NCBI RefSeq assembly: GCF_000722545.1
Contig: NZ_JNVM01000011.1
Span: forward strand, 62,001-126,000
Origin: Paenibacillus tyrphae
GTDB taxonomy: Bacteria > Bacillota > Bacilli > Paenibacillales > NBRC-103111
Direction of reading: 5' to 3'
Length of the DNA: 64,000 bases
Below the pieces are notes generated by a model. That model ran no database searches, was not told the origin of the DNA, and was given only the letters and a program-made list of their open reading frames with translations. Position 1 is the first letter of the stretch, and the number at the start of each line of letters is the position of its first letter. This document shows positions 1 to 7,241 of this stretch, piece after piece. Made by a program: the position numbers and the translations under genes.

Positions 1-69
1 GAGATCGTCGATACGGAAGAAGAGGAACAAACACTCCCGCTGTTCGCCGTACAACCAAGCCTCGCTTAA
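1..69 (+). CDS. C-terminal end of an unidentified protein (partial)
   Basis: The window opens inside a reading frame that stays open for 22 codons and stops with TAA at 67-69. The visible tail is acidic (a run of Glu after EIVDTE) and ends FAVQPSLA. A Rho-independent terminator follows 30 bases later, which supports a real gene end. In Bacilli the gene before spoIID is often murA (UDP-GlcNAc 1-carboxyvinyltransferase), but the visible residues do not show this, so no product is assigned. Confidence 0.5.
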   Translation, partial: EIVDTEEEEQTLPLFAVQPSLA

Positions 70-98
70 CGCTTATGGCTTCTATTCTCTTGGAACGG

Positions 99-141
99 GA
101 ACCGACTCTTTCATTCGGAAAGGGCCGGTTCTCTTTCTTTT
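99..141 (+). terminator. Rho-independent terminator upstream of spoIID
   Basis: A 14-position stem (99-112 with 118-131, one mismatch and one G-U) closes a 5-base loop and is followed by a T/C-rich tract. It ends the upstream transcript and isolates spoIID. Confidence 0.8.
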
Positions 142-145
142 GAGG

Positions 146-174
146 TTCTATTCTATCTTTTCGGTTCATAAGAT
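146..174 (+). promoter_or_regulatory. candidate SigE promoter of spoIID
   Basis: CATAAGAT (167-174) resembles the SigE -10 (CATACAnT). A weaker TTCTATT lies 14 bases upstream at 146-152. spoIID is a SigE gene in B. subtilis, which is the main reason to take this partial match seriously. Confidence 0.35.
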
Positions 175-237
175 GGTGTTACCTGCAGCCGCAGCGCCTG
201 ATTATGGAGAGCCGACAAAAGATGGAGGAACCCGTTG

Positions 238-1293
238 ATGAAGTACAAGCTGACCCGGACGCAACAATCTTGGATTCGCTGGTTGGCCGTATGGCTGGCC
301 AGCTTCACAGCTGTCGTCGTGCTGGTGCCCGGCCTGCTCGTACGTACGGGGCCCGGAAAGGAGCCGGTGCCTGCACCGCCTGCCGCAGAGCAGCCGTCTG
401 CAGCACGGCAGCAGGACGAACTGCTTATTCCCGTTTACCGGGCAAAGGAGAAGAGAACGGAAAGAATGGCCCTCGAGCAGTATGTGCGGGGAGTCGTTGC
501 GGCGGAGATGCCCATCGAATTCGAGCCGGAAGCGCTCAAGGCCCAAGCGATGGCCGCACGCACCTATATCGTCCGAAGGCTGCTCGACGGCGACCAGAGC
601 AATGTCCCGGATGCTAATGCACTCGTGACGGATACGATCAGCCACCAGGCTTACGTCACCGATGAGGAGCTAAGGCGGCGCTGGGGCGACGATGTGTTCC
701 TCTCTCACATGGACAAGCTGAAACGGGCGGTGGAGGAAACAAGAGATCTCGTACTAACCTATCAAGGGAAGCCGATCGAAGCGAGCTTTTTCTCTACCAG
801 CAACGGATATACGGAAAATTCGGAAGACTACTGGAATTTTACCGTTCCGTATTTGCGAAGCGTACCGAGCCCTTGGGATGCCAAGCTGTCGCCTCGCTAT
901 AAAGAGACGGTAGCTTTTACGTCCAAGGAGCTGCAAAGTAAGCTGGGGTTACCCGGCGCCGTGCCGGTATCGACCGGGAGTCCTCTCGGCATCAAGGTGA
1001 TAGAGAAGAGCCAAGGAAACCGTATCAAGAAGCTGTCTATAGGCGGAAAGCTATTTACCGGAAGAGAGGTTCGAGAGAAGCTCGGACTGAATTCCAGCCA
1101 GTTTCAATGGTCATGGAGTGGCGGAGAATGGCGGTTTACGACATTCGGCTACGGGCATGGCGTAGGGATGAGCCAATGGGGCGCCAACGGGATGGCGATG
1201 GAAGGACGCAAAGCGGAGGACATCGTCAAATACTATTACGCCGGTATAGTCATCGACCGGGCTTCTAATCTATTGAAAGGAAAAACTTTCTAA
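238..1293 (+). CDS. spoIID: stage II sporulation protein D (SpoIID)
   Basis: Peptidoglycan lytic transglycosylase of the SpoIID/LytB family. It acts with SpoIIM and SpoIIP in the mother-cell membrane to drive engulfment of the forespore. 351 residues. One membrane anchor near residues 13-35 is followed by a Pro-rich linker and the SpoIID domain. The catalytic-region motif AAEMPIEFEPEALKAQAMAA is intact, and the C-terminal GYGHGVGMSQWGANGMA signature is present. ATG 238 lies 9 bases after GGAGG (224-228); the TTG directly before it (235) would add one residue and cannot be excluded. spoIIQ follows with its own promoter. Confidence 0.95.
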   Translation: MKYKLTRTQQSWIRWLAVWLASFTAVVVLVPGLLVRTGPGKEPVPAPPAAEQPSAARQQDELLIPVYRAKEKRTERMALEQYVRGVVAAEMPIEFEPEALKAQAMAARTYIVRRLLDGDQSNVPDANALVTDTISHQAYVTDEELRRRWGDDVFLSHMDKLKRAVEETRDLVLTYQGKPIEASFFSTSNGYTENSEDYWNFTVPYLRSVPSPWDAKLSPRYKETVAFTSKELQSKLGLPGAVPVSTGSPLGIKVIEKSQGNRIKKLSIGGKLFTGREVREKLGLNSSQFQWSWSGGEWRFTTFGYGHGVGMSQWGANGMAMEGRKAEDIVKYYYAGIVIDRASNLLKGKTF

Positions 1294-1311
1294 TAAAATA
1301 GGTTTTCCCGC

Positions 1312-1340
1312 GTATAAATCTCGCGAACCTGGCAAGAATG
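1312..1340 (+). promoter_or_regulatory. SigF-type promoter of spoIIQ
   Basis: GTATA (1312-1316), a 14-base spacer and GGCAAGAATG (1331-1340) match the forespore SigF pattern (GYATA, about 15 bases, GGnnAnAnTR) at nearly every fixed position. The inferred transcript would start just before the GAGGTGAT ribosome binding site, giving a very short leader. spoIIQ is a known SigF gene in B. subtilis. Confidence 0.6.
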
Positions 1341-1360
1341 GTTAGCGAGGTGATATACAA

Positions 1361-2092
1361 ATGAGTGAACAAAAAAGAGATTTGGTCCAAGAAGAAGCTC
1401 CTAAATCTACTGAAGGAGCCCAAAGCGGCACATCGTCATCCTGGAAAAGATTGCTCGCCAAGAAGTGGGTATTTCCGGCAACGTACATGGCAGCTGCGGC
1501 AATCATCTTAACGTTAATGTGGTGGTATCAAGGGTCTAGCATCACGAAGCCTGACAAAAATGTCAGTCTTGATGCTACGAAATCCGGTACGGTCACAGGA
1601 AACGTCTCGGGCACCGATGCGGTAGCTACCAACGCGAAACAGGAAACGATGCAATGGCCGGTCAAAGAGCGCAGCGAACTGGATGTCGTGCTTCCTTTCT
1701 TCGATAACAAAGCGTCGAACGAAGTGCGGCAAGCCGCGATGGTCGAATACGGCGACACCTTCACCCCGCATATGGGTATGGATTTCGCAAGACACGACAA
1801 TCAAGCGTTTGACGTATTGGCCGTTATGGGCGGCAAGGTCACGGCGGTACAGAAAGATCCGGTCGTCGGCAACTTGGTGGAAATTACGCACAGCAACGGG
1901 CTTGTTTCGGTTTATCAAAGCTTGGCCGAAGTCAAGGTTGCCAAAGACGCCGAAGTGAAGAAGGGCGACGTCATCGCCAAGGCGGGACGCAACGAGCTGG
2001 AAAAAGATCAAGGCACCCATTTGCATTTCGAATTGCGCCAAGGTCAAGGCGGCCCGGCGGTTAATCCGGATCAATACCTCGGAGATCATTAA
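1361..2092 (+). CDS. spoIIQ: stage II sporulation protein SpoIIQ, M23/LytM-domain
   Basis: Forespore membrane protein with an extracytoplasmic LytM (M23) domain. In Bacillus it pairs with SpoIIIAH across the engulfment septum. 243 residues: a polar cytoplasmic N-terminus, one membrane span near 36-56, a linker, and the LytM domain from about 100. Metal-binding motifs are HMGMD (His137, Asp141) and HLHFEL (His220, His222). The place where active endopeptidases carry a third His reads VYQSL, as I recall for B. subtilis SpoIIQ. Retention of His137 means zinc could still bind. Start is ATG after GAGGTGAT. Position after spoIID and the SigF promoter support the name over a generic M23 peptidase. 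Confidence 0.88.
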   Translation: MSEQKRDLVQEEAPKSTEGAQSGTSSSWKRLLAKKWVFPATYMAAAAIILTLMWWYQGSSITKPDKNVSLDATKSGTVTGNVSGTDAVATNAKQETMQWPVKERSELDVVLPFFDNKASNEVRQAAMVEYGDTFTPHMGMDFARHDNQAFDVLAVMGGKVTAVQKDPVVGNLVEITHSNGLVSVYQSLAEVKVAKDAEVKKGDVIAKAGRNELEKDQGTHLHFELRQGQGGPAVNPDQYLGDH

Positions 2093-2107
2093 TATCGGCC
2101 GATCGGC

Positions 2108-2140
2108 AGGCAGGGGATCGTTTCCTCTGCCTTTTTGTTT
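2108..2140 (+). terminator. terminator after spoIIQ
   Basis: AGGCAGGGGA (2108-2117) pairs with TCCTCTGCCT (2123-2132) across a 5-base loop and is followed by a T run. Confidence 0.8.
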
Positions 2141-2224
2141 TTCGCGGAACGGATGTCTCTTGCGAAAAAACGCTTGTCCTTGAAATAATTGTTCGCTGCG
2201 GGCTTGTCAGCCTTCCGAAACAAA

Positions 2225-2252
2225 GAATATAAGCGTGCGCCCCTCATATAAT
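2225..2252 (+). promoter_or_regulatory. SigE-type promoter of spoIIID
   Basis: GAATATA (2225-2231), 13 bases, then CATATAAT (2245-2252) fits the mother-cell SigE consensus well. spoIIID is a SigE-dependent gene in Bacillus. The leader to the GTG start would be about 30 bases. Confidence 0.6.
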
Positions 2253-2286
2253 GTACCAAACTAACTCGAGTAGGGAGGCGAGGGGA

Positions 2287-2574
2287 GTGCACGATTACAT
2301 CAAAGAGCGAACCATTAAGATAGGCCGCTGCCTGGTGGAGACCAAGCATACGGTTCGCACCATAGCCAAGGAATTCGGCGTTTCCAAAAGCACGGTGCAC
2401 AAGGACTTGACGGAACGTCTGCCGGAGATTAATCCGGAGCTTGCCAATCAGGTGAAGCATATTTTGGAATATCATAAGTCAATCCGTCACCTGCGCGGGG
2501 GAGAGGCCACCAAGATTAAATACCGGAAAACCCGCAGTCCGAAGGCGCAAGAGAAGCTCGTTACCGTTAAGTAA
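2287..2574 (+). CDS. spoIIID: sporulation transcriptional regulator SpoIIID
   Basis: Small DNA-binding regulator of the mother cell that adjusts the SigE regulon and helps switch on sigK. 95 residues, near the Bacillus length of 93. The helix-turn-helix core IAKEFGVSKSTVHKDLTERL (about residues 24-43) is essentially identical to the family, and the SIRHLRGGEATK basic tail follows. I chose GTG at 2287 (M-H-D-Y-I-K-E-R): it sits 8 bases after GGGAGG and matches the conserved N-terminus, whereas the longer open frame from 2251 would run through the promoter and ribosome binding site. Confidence 0.95.
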   Translation: MHDYIKERTIKIGRCLVETKHTVRTIAKEFGVSKSTVHKDLTERLPEINPELANQVKHILEYHKSIRHLRGGEATKIKYRKTRSPKAQEKLVTVK

Positions 2575-2604
2575 ACCGGCCCCGCTACAGGGCGCGTTCC
2601 CAGC

Positions 2605-2687
2605 CGTACCGTGAGCTGTATTTCCCAACGCGGAGGTAGGCCTATAGCCCTTGGACGCAAACGGGCCTCCGCGCTGCTGACGGTACG
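2605..2687 (+). repeat. nested inverted repeats between spoIIID and mbl
   Basis: Two perfect 8-base arms are nested: CGTACCGT (2605-2612) with ACGGTACG (2680-2687), and CGCGGAGG (2629-2636) with CCTCCGCG (2666-2673). Together they can fold about 80 bases of GC-rich DNA or RNA into one structure. No T tract follows, so it is not a standard terminator. No reading frame explains it. Confidence 0.55.
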
Positions 2688-2854
2688 CCCCTTCTCCCGA
2701 ACCGGCCGGATACAAAGCGATATTTGTCGAAAAATCGTTCAAAAAAAAGAGGAATTTTGAAATACATGGCGAATTTACCTAAGTAACGTATATAATAGAA
2801 GTGCCGCTTCTTTTACAATAAGGATGGACGGTTGGTTAGGGAGGATCAATAGGA

Positions 2855-3853
2855 ATGTTAAGCAAGGATATCGGCATAGATCTCGGGACTGCGAACGTCC
2901 TGATTCATGTGAAAGGTCGGGGCGTTGTCCTGGATGAACCGTCCGTCGTCGCCATCGAAAGCGATATAAAGCGAGTGCTGGCTGTGGGCGAAGAAGCGCG
3001 CCGCATGGTTGGCCGGACGCCCGGCAATATTGTGGCAATCCGTCCGCTGAGGGACGGCGTTATAGCCGACTTTGAAATAACGGAAATGATGCTGAAGTAT
3101 TTTATCAATAAGGTTGGCGGGAAGAACTGGTACAGTCACCCCCGTATTTTGATCTGCGCTCCGACGAACATCACGTCGGTAGAGCAGAAGGCCATTCGGG
3201 AAGCGGCCGAACGGAGCGGGGCGCGCGAAGTGTTTTTGGAAGAAGAGCCTAAGGCTGCGGCCATCGGCGCCGGAATGGATATTTTCCAACCGAGCGGCAA
3301 CATGGTCGTAGATATCGGCGGAGGTACGACGGATGTGGCCGTATTGTCCATGGGCGACATCGTTACCTCCTCTTCTATTAAAATCGCAGGGGACAAGTTC
3401 GACTCTGCCATTATGAAATATATTAAAAGCAAGTACAAGCTTTTGATCGGTGAACGAACAAGCGAGGATATTAAAGTCCGCATCGGGACGGTGCACCCGG
3501 ACGGCAAGCGCGAGACGATGGATATCCGCGGCAGAGATATGGTGAGCGGACTGCCGTTAACGGTGACCATCAACTCGCAGGAAATTCAAGAAGCGCTGTG
3601 GGAGCCGGTATCGTCCATCGTGGCGGCAGCCAAGAGCGTATTGGAACGCACGCCTCCGGAGCTTTCGGCCGATATTATCGACCGCGGCGTTATTTTGACC
3701 GGCGGCGGCGCGATGCTGCACGGCATCGATCAATTGCTGGCGGACGAGCTTAAGGTGCCCATCCTGATTGCGGAAGATCCGATGCACTGCGTTGTAAAAG
3801 GAACCGGCATTATGTTGGACAACCTGGATAAAGTAACCAAGCGCAAATTTTAG
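2855..3853 (+). CDS. mbl: rod shape-determining actin homologue Mbl
   Basis: MreB-family bacterial actin. It forms membrane-associated filaments that guide lateral-wall synthesis. 332 residues (B. subtilis Mbl about 333). The nucleotide-binding phosphate 1 motif IGIDLGTANV (6-15), phosphate 2 region VVDIGGGTTDVAVLS (about 152-166) and C-terminal GGGAMLHGIDQLLADEL are clear. Position between spoIIID and flhO matches Bacillus and picks Mbl over MreB or MreBH. ATG follows GGGAGGA by 9 bases. A TATAAT at 2791-2796 may be its -10, but I see no good -35. The next gene starts 15 bases downstream. Confidence 0.95.
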   Translation: MLSKDIGIDLGTANVLIHVKGRGVVLDEPSVVAIESDIKRVLAVGEEARRMVGRTPGNIVAIRPLRDGVIADFEITEMMLKYFINKVGGKNWYSHPRILICAPTNITSVEQKAIREAAERSGAREVFLEEEPKAAAIGAGMDIFQPSGNMVVDIGGGTTDVAVLSMGDIVTSSSIKIAGDKFDSAIMKYIKSKYKLLIGERTSEDIKVRIGTVHPDGKRETMDIRGRDMVSGLPLTVTINSQEIQEALWEPVSSIVAAAKSVLERTPPELSADIIDRGVILTGGGAMLHGIDQLLADELKVPILIAEDPMHCVVKGTGIMLDNLDKVTKRKF

Positions 3854-3868
3854 GAGGGTAACCATTCG

Positions 3869-4762
3869 ATGTTAAGAGGCCTGTATACCGCCGCTTCCGG
3901 CATGATCGCACAGCAGCGCAAGCACGATATCGTTACCAATAATATTGCCAACCTCAACACCCCCGGCTTTAAAGGCGGCAACGGAATTAACCGGTCGTTC
4001 CCGGAAATTCTGATTTCTCGAGTACGCAGCGGCAAGGACGAACCGGGTACGGTGCCTGTCGGCCGGATTAATACGGGGGTTATGGCGGAGGAGAACGTTT
4101 CTCTGCATACGCAAGGCGATATACAGGAAACGAAAAACCCTTTTGACTTCGCCTTGATTTCGGATATTCAGGTGCCGGGCGCCCGCTTTGACAGCTCAGG
4201 CAAATACGTGGATCAGAACGGACAACGGGTGATTCAACCCCAAGCTTTCTTTACGATCTTGAACGCAGCCGGCGAACAGCGCTATTCCCTGAACGGCAAA
4301 TTTTCGCTGGATGCCAACGGACGGCTGATCGATTCCGATGGCCATTCGGTGTTAGGCCGCGATGGACAACCTATCGTGCTGATGGATGCGGGTACGCCGG
4401 TCACGAATTTCCGTATGACCCGGACGGGACAGTTCACCAATGCAGAAGGACAGCCGATATTGGATGCTAACGGACAACCGTTGAATCTGCTTATTACCCG
4501 GGTGGAAGATCCGAACCAGTTGGTCCGCGAGGGCAACGGGCTGTACCGCTTAAATGCTCAGGATCAAGGCGCGTTCCGGCCGATTGACGCTCAAGACCAG
4601 GTTGAAGTGCGGCAAGGCTATGTTGAGCGCTCCAACGTTGATTCCAGCCAGTCCATGGTCGATATGATGTCGGCTTTACGGGCTTATGAGGCTAACCAAA
4701 AGATGATTCAGTATTACGATAAAAGCATGGAGAAAGCAGCCAACGAAATCGGCCGCGTCTAA
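3869..4762 (+). CDS. flhO: flagellar rod/hook-basal body protein FlhO (FlgF/FlgG family)
   Basis: Axial component of the flagellar rod, exported by the flagellar type III apparatus. 297 residues. The N-terminal D0 motif (MLRGLYTAASGMIAQQ, then NNIANLNTPGFK) and the C-terminal LRAYEANQKMIQYYDKSMEKA helix are the family hallmarks; the central part is the variable D1 domain. Strong GGAGGG precedes ATG 3869. It follows mbl closely and precedes a paralogue, the flhO-flhP arrangement of Bacillus, which is apart from the main fla/che operon. Confidence 0.9.
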   Translation: MLRGLYTAASGMIAQQRKHDIVTNNIANLNTPGFKGGNGINRSFPEILISRVRSGKDEPGTVPVGRINTGVMAEENVSLHTQGDIQETKNPFDFALISDIQVPGARFDSSGKYVDQNGQRVIQPQAFFTILNAAGEQRYSLNGKFSLDANGRLIDSDGHSVLGRDGQPIVLMDAGTPVTNFRMTRTGQFTNAEGQPILDANGQPLNLLITRVEDPNQLVREGNGLYRLNAQDQGAFRPIDAQDQVEVRQGYVERSNVDSSQSMVDMMSALRAYEANQKMIQYYDKSMEKAANEIGRV

Positions 4763-4817
4763 TCTGCTATGATATAGCTCGTCCAGCTGAGAAACACCCC
4801 TTACAGGAGGAGTTCAC

Positions 4818-5693
4818 GTGAATCATTCGATGATCAATTCGTCCGTTTCGATGCATGCGCTTCAGCAAAAGCTCGATCTGCTTGCGAACAATATGGCCAA
4901 CGTCAACAATACGGGGTACAAGCGCCGGGAAGCTTCATTTCAAGACGTGTTGACCAACATGCAGCAGCAGCCCCGCGGTTTTCAAAAAGAAGGCCGGCTT
5001 ACGCCGCTTGGCTACAACCAAGGGTGGGGGGCCAAGCTTGCGACAGCTCAATTGAATATGAGTCAAGGCTCGCTGAAACCAACGAGCAACCCGCTTGACG
5101 TGGCGATTGAAGGGGCGGGACTGTTTGAAATATCCACCGCTTCCGTAGATGCAGCGGGCAATCCGGTTAGAGAAACCCGTTGGACGCGAGACGGTTCCTT
5201 CGAGCTGTCGCCTGCGGGCGATCCGCAAAACCCTGACGGTTTGATTTTGACTACGAAGGACGGGCATTACGTGTTGGGGGCAGACAACAATCCACTTCGC
5301 GTGCCGAACAACCACCAGATACAAATTCAAGCGGATGGAACGATTCTGGCCCATGATGAAGCGGATCCTAATGCGGAGGCGGTTCCGGTCGGGCAAATCA
5401 AAATGGTACGCGTGGTTCGTCCTCAGCTTTTGCAGCAGCTCGGCGATAATGTGTTCGGGTTGCCTTCCGACATTACGGCTCAGCAGCGGGACGATATCTT
5501 GGAGCCCGTAACAGCGGGGAACAACACGGTAGACCCGATTACGGTGCGCCAGGGCTTTTTGGAGCAGTCGAACGTCAGTCTTGCAGACGAAATGTCCGAG
5601 CTCATCATGGTTCAGCGCGCGTTTCAGTTGAATTCCCGCGCAGTAGCATCGTCCGATCAAATGATGAACTTGGCCAACAACTTGCGTGGCTAA
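4818..5693 (+). CDS. flhP: flagellar rod/hook-basal body protein FlhP (FlgF/FlgG family)
   Basis: Second rod protein, paralogous to the upstream gene. 291 residues with N-terminal helix SMHALQQKLDLLANNMANVNNTGYK and C-terminal ELIMVQRAFQLNSRAVASSDQMM, which form the packed coiled core of axial proteins. GTG 4818 lies after AGGAGGAG. Each gene of the pair has its own strong ribosome binding site. FlgG is an alternative name by similarity; FlhP is preferred from the neighbourhood. Confidence 0.9.
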   Translation: MNHSMINSSVSMHALQQKLDLLANNMANVNNTGYKRREASFQDVLTNMQQQPRGFQKEGRLTPLGYNQGWGAKLATAQLNMSQGSLKPTSNPLDVAIEGAGLFEISTASVDAAGNPVRETRWTRDGSFELSPAGDPQNPDGLILTTKDGHYVLGADNNPLRVPNNHQIQIQADGTILAHDEADPNAEAVPVGQIKMVRVVRPQLLQQLGDNVFGLPSDITAQQRDDILEPVTAGNNTVDPITVRQGFLEQSNVSLADEMSELIMVQRAFQLNSRAVASSDQMMNLANNLRG

Positions 5694-5721
5694 CGGCATT
5701 ACGCAAAGCGAGGTAGGGAAC

Positions 5722-5940
5722 TTGAGCGATAACCGAAAGAAGGCGCCTGCAGAATCGAAAAGATGGAAAAAAGCGGTTTTGACGTTCCTGAAGTGGACGT
5801 GGATTCCGTTCACCGGCATAGTGGCGCTTTTAGTAGGGCTTGCGATCGGGTACGTTTATATAGGAAAACAAGATTTTCATGAGGTTTTAAATGTAAATAT
5901 GTGGCGTCATGCGTTCGATTTGATCTTTGCCGATACGTAG
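5722..5940 (+). CDS. small EpuA-like membrane protein (annotated in relatives as RNA polymerase subunit beta)
   Basis: 72 residues: a very basic cytoplasmic N-terminus (DNRKKAPAESKRWKK), one hydrophobic segment (about 22-46, ending GLAIGYVYIG) and a short tail with FHEVLNVNMWRHAFDLIF. This pattern matches the EpuA family (the DNA-directed RNA polymerase subunit beta label is a database carry-over, and polymerase function is not supported by the sequence). TTG 5722 is chosen because GAGGT sits 7 bases before it; an upstream in-frame start overlaps flhP and lacks a binding site. Role unknown; in Bacilli the family lies near flhO/flhP. Confidence 0.75.
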   Translation: MSDNRKKAPAESKRWKKAVLTFLKWTWIPFTGIVALLVGLAIGYVYIGKQDFHEVLNVNMWRHAFDLIFADT

Positions 5941-5945
5941 TGGTA

Positions 5946-5975
5946 AACTCCCGGGTAAGGGAGTTTTATTTTTTT
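5946..5975 (+). terminator. terminator after the mbl-flhO-flhP group
   Basis: AACTCCC (5946-5952) and GGGAGTT (5959-5965) form a 7-base-pair stem with a 6-base loop, followed by TTTATTTTTTT. Confidence 0.85.
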
Positions 5976-6069
5976 CCTCATAAAGGTATAATGTATGGAT
6001 GGGAAGCGTTATAGAGAGAGAATCGAGCTGCGCCGATAAACTAAGCGGCTCAGAGGGGGACGCGATTTC

Positions 6070-6591
6070 GTGTGGAACTTGCCCAATGTACTGACCGTAT
6101 GCCGCTTTGTTCTGATTCCCGTCTACCTCGTGGTATTTGGAGCGGGATATATCAAAAGCGCCTTTTTCGTCCTGCTTATTGCAGGGCTTACCGACGTACT
6201 GGACGGCTACATCGCACGGAAACGAAATTTGGTCACCGAGCTAGGCAGCATGTTGGACCCGCTCGCGGACAAGCTGATGATGATCACCGTCATCTTGTCG
6301 CTCGTTTTCTCCCAGATGATTTCATGGCAGGCTGCAGGAGCCATGTTTTTACGGGACGCGGGCATGATCGTAGGATCAGCGATTTTTCACTTTCGGGGCA
6401 AAAAGACCGTTCCGGCAAATGCGATGGGTAAATTGACGACCGTCTTGTATTATGTTGCCATTCTGCTGATTGTTTTCGAACTTCCATACGCACATACGTA
6501 CTTATGGTTTGTCATTGCCGTATCGTTTGTCACCTCTATTATTTATATTCTTCAGTTCAAGCTGCTGAACAAACGCGGCTTACATTCATAA
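6070..6591 (+). CDS. CDP-alcohol phosphatidyltransferase family protein
   Basis: Integral membrane enzyme that moves a phosphatidyl group from CDP-diacylglycerol to an alcohol in phospholipid synthesis. The family signature DGYIARKRNLVTELGSMLDP, followed by ADKLM, is intact, supplying the metal-binding Asp residues. 173 residues with about five hydrophobic segments. It resembles PgsA (phosphatidylglycerophosphate synthase) but is shorter, and the alcohol substrate cannot be read from the sequence. GTG 6070 follows GAGGGGG by about 10 bases; TATAAT at 5987-5992 may be the -10. It stands alone between two transcription units. Confidence 0.85.
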   Translation: MWNLPNVLTVCRFVLIPVYLVVFGAGYIKSAFFVLLIAGLTDVLDGYIARKRNLVTELGSMLDPLADKLMMITVILSLVFSQMISWQAAGAMFLRDAGMIVGSAIFHFRGKKTVPANAMGKLTTVLYYVAILLIVFELPYAHTYLWFVIAVSFVTSIIYILQFKLLNKRGLHS

Positions 6592-6758
6592 GAGAACTCT
6601 TTTCGAAATAAAAAGAGCTCATGCCCGGATTCACCTTACTGGCAAATCCGCACATAAGCCCCCTTATATCAACCTTCACTGCTGCAGCTCATGAAGGGAC
6701 ATTTATATTGTAAGTTGAACCAAGCGTTTTTATACTCAACAAGAAAGGAGCATCTGCA

Positions 6759-7181
6759 ATGTTAGATGCCACTCAAATTCAAAAGATTATTCCGCACCGT
6801 TACCCGTTTTTGTTGGTAGACCGTATATTGGAAACAGAGGTTGGTGTGAGAGCCGTCGGTATTAAAAACGTTACGATCAACGAACCGTTTTTCCAGGGAC
6901 ATTTTCCGGAGTATCCTGTGATGCCGGGGGTATTAATTATTGAAGCTCTTGCGCAGGTTGGCGGCGTAGCTTTATTGCAAATGGAAGGCAACCAAGGAAA
7001 AATTGGAATGCTTACAGGGGTGGACAATTTCCGGTTCCGGGGCCAAGTGAAACCGGGGGATACGTTGACGTTGGAAGTCGTGGTTACCCGGATGAAAGGC
7101 ATTATCGGCAAAGCGCAAGCGACAGCTAAAGTCGAGGGCAAGGTTGTAGCCGAAGGCGAAATCATGTTCGCTCTTCAGTGA
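6759..7181 (+). CDS. fabZ: 3-hydroxyacyl-ACP dehydratase FabZ
   Basis: Hot-dog-fold dehydratase of type II fatty acid synthesis: removes water from 3-hydroxyacyl-ACP to give trans-2-enoyl-ACP. 140 residues, full length. Catalytic His48 in [15 protein letters not shown] and Glu62 in [11 protein letters not shown] are present. Strong binding site AAGAAAGGAG before ATG 6759. In B. subtilis the orthologue (YwpB) also lies next to the flhO-flhP-mbl group, so the context agrees. Confidence 0.95.
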   Translation: MLDATQIQKIIPHRYPFLLVDRILETEVGVRAVGIKNVTINEPFFQGHFPEYPVMPGVLIIEALAQVGGVALLQMEGNQGKIGMLTGVDNFRFRGQVKPGDTLTLEVVVTRMKGIIGKAQATAKVEGKVVAEGEIMFALQ

Positions 7182-7241
7182 GAAGGATACCGATCATAAT
7201 TGACATAAATACATAAAATTTCGGGTAGAGGAGATGGAATG

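Noticed and set aside
2600..2690. Terminator of spoIIID
   Set aside because: Strong pairing but no T tract after either arm.
3666..3673. GCCGATAT inside mbl as a SigD -10
   Set aside because: Part of conserved coding sequence (SADIID) and without a TAAA at the right distance; similar coding hits in metK and flgL were ignored for the same reason.
5686..5721. Upstream start for the EpuA-like protein
   Set aside because: No ribosome binding site and an overlap with flhP; the TTG at 5722 has GAGGT at proper distance.
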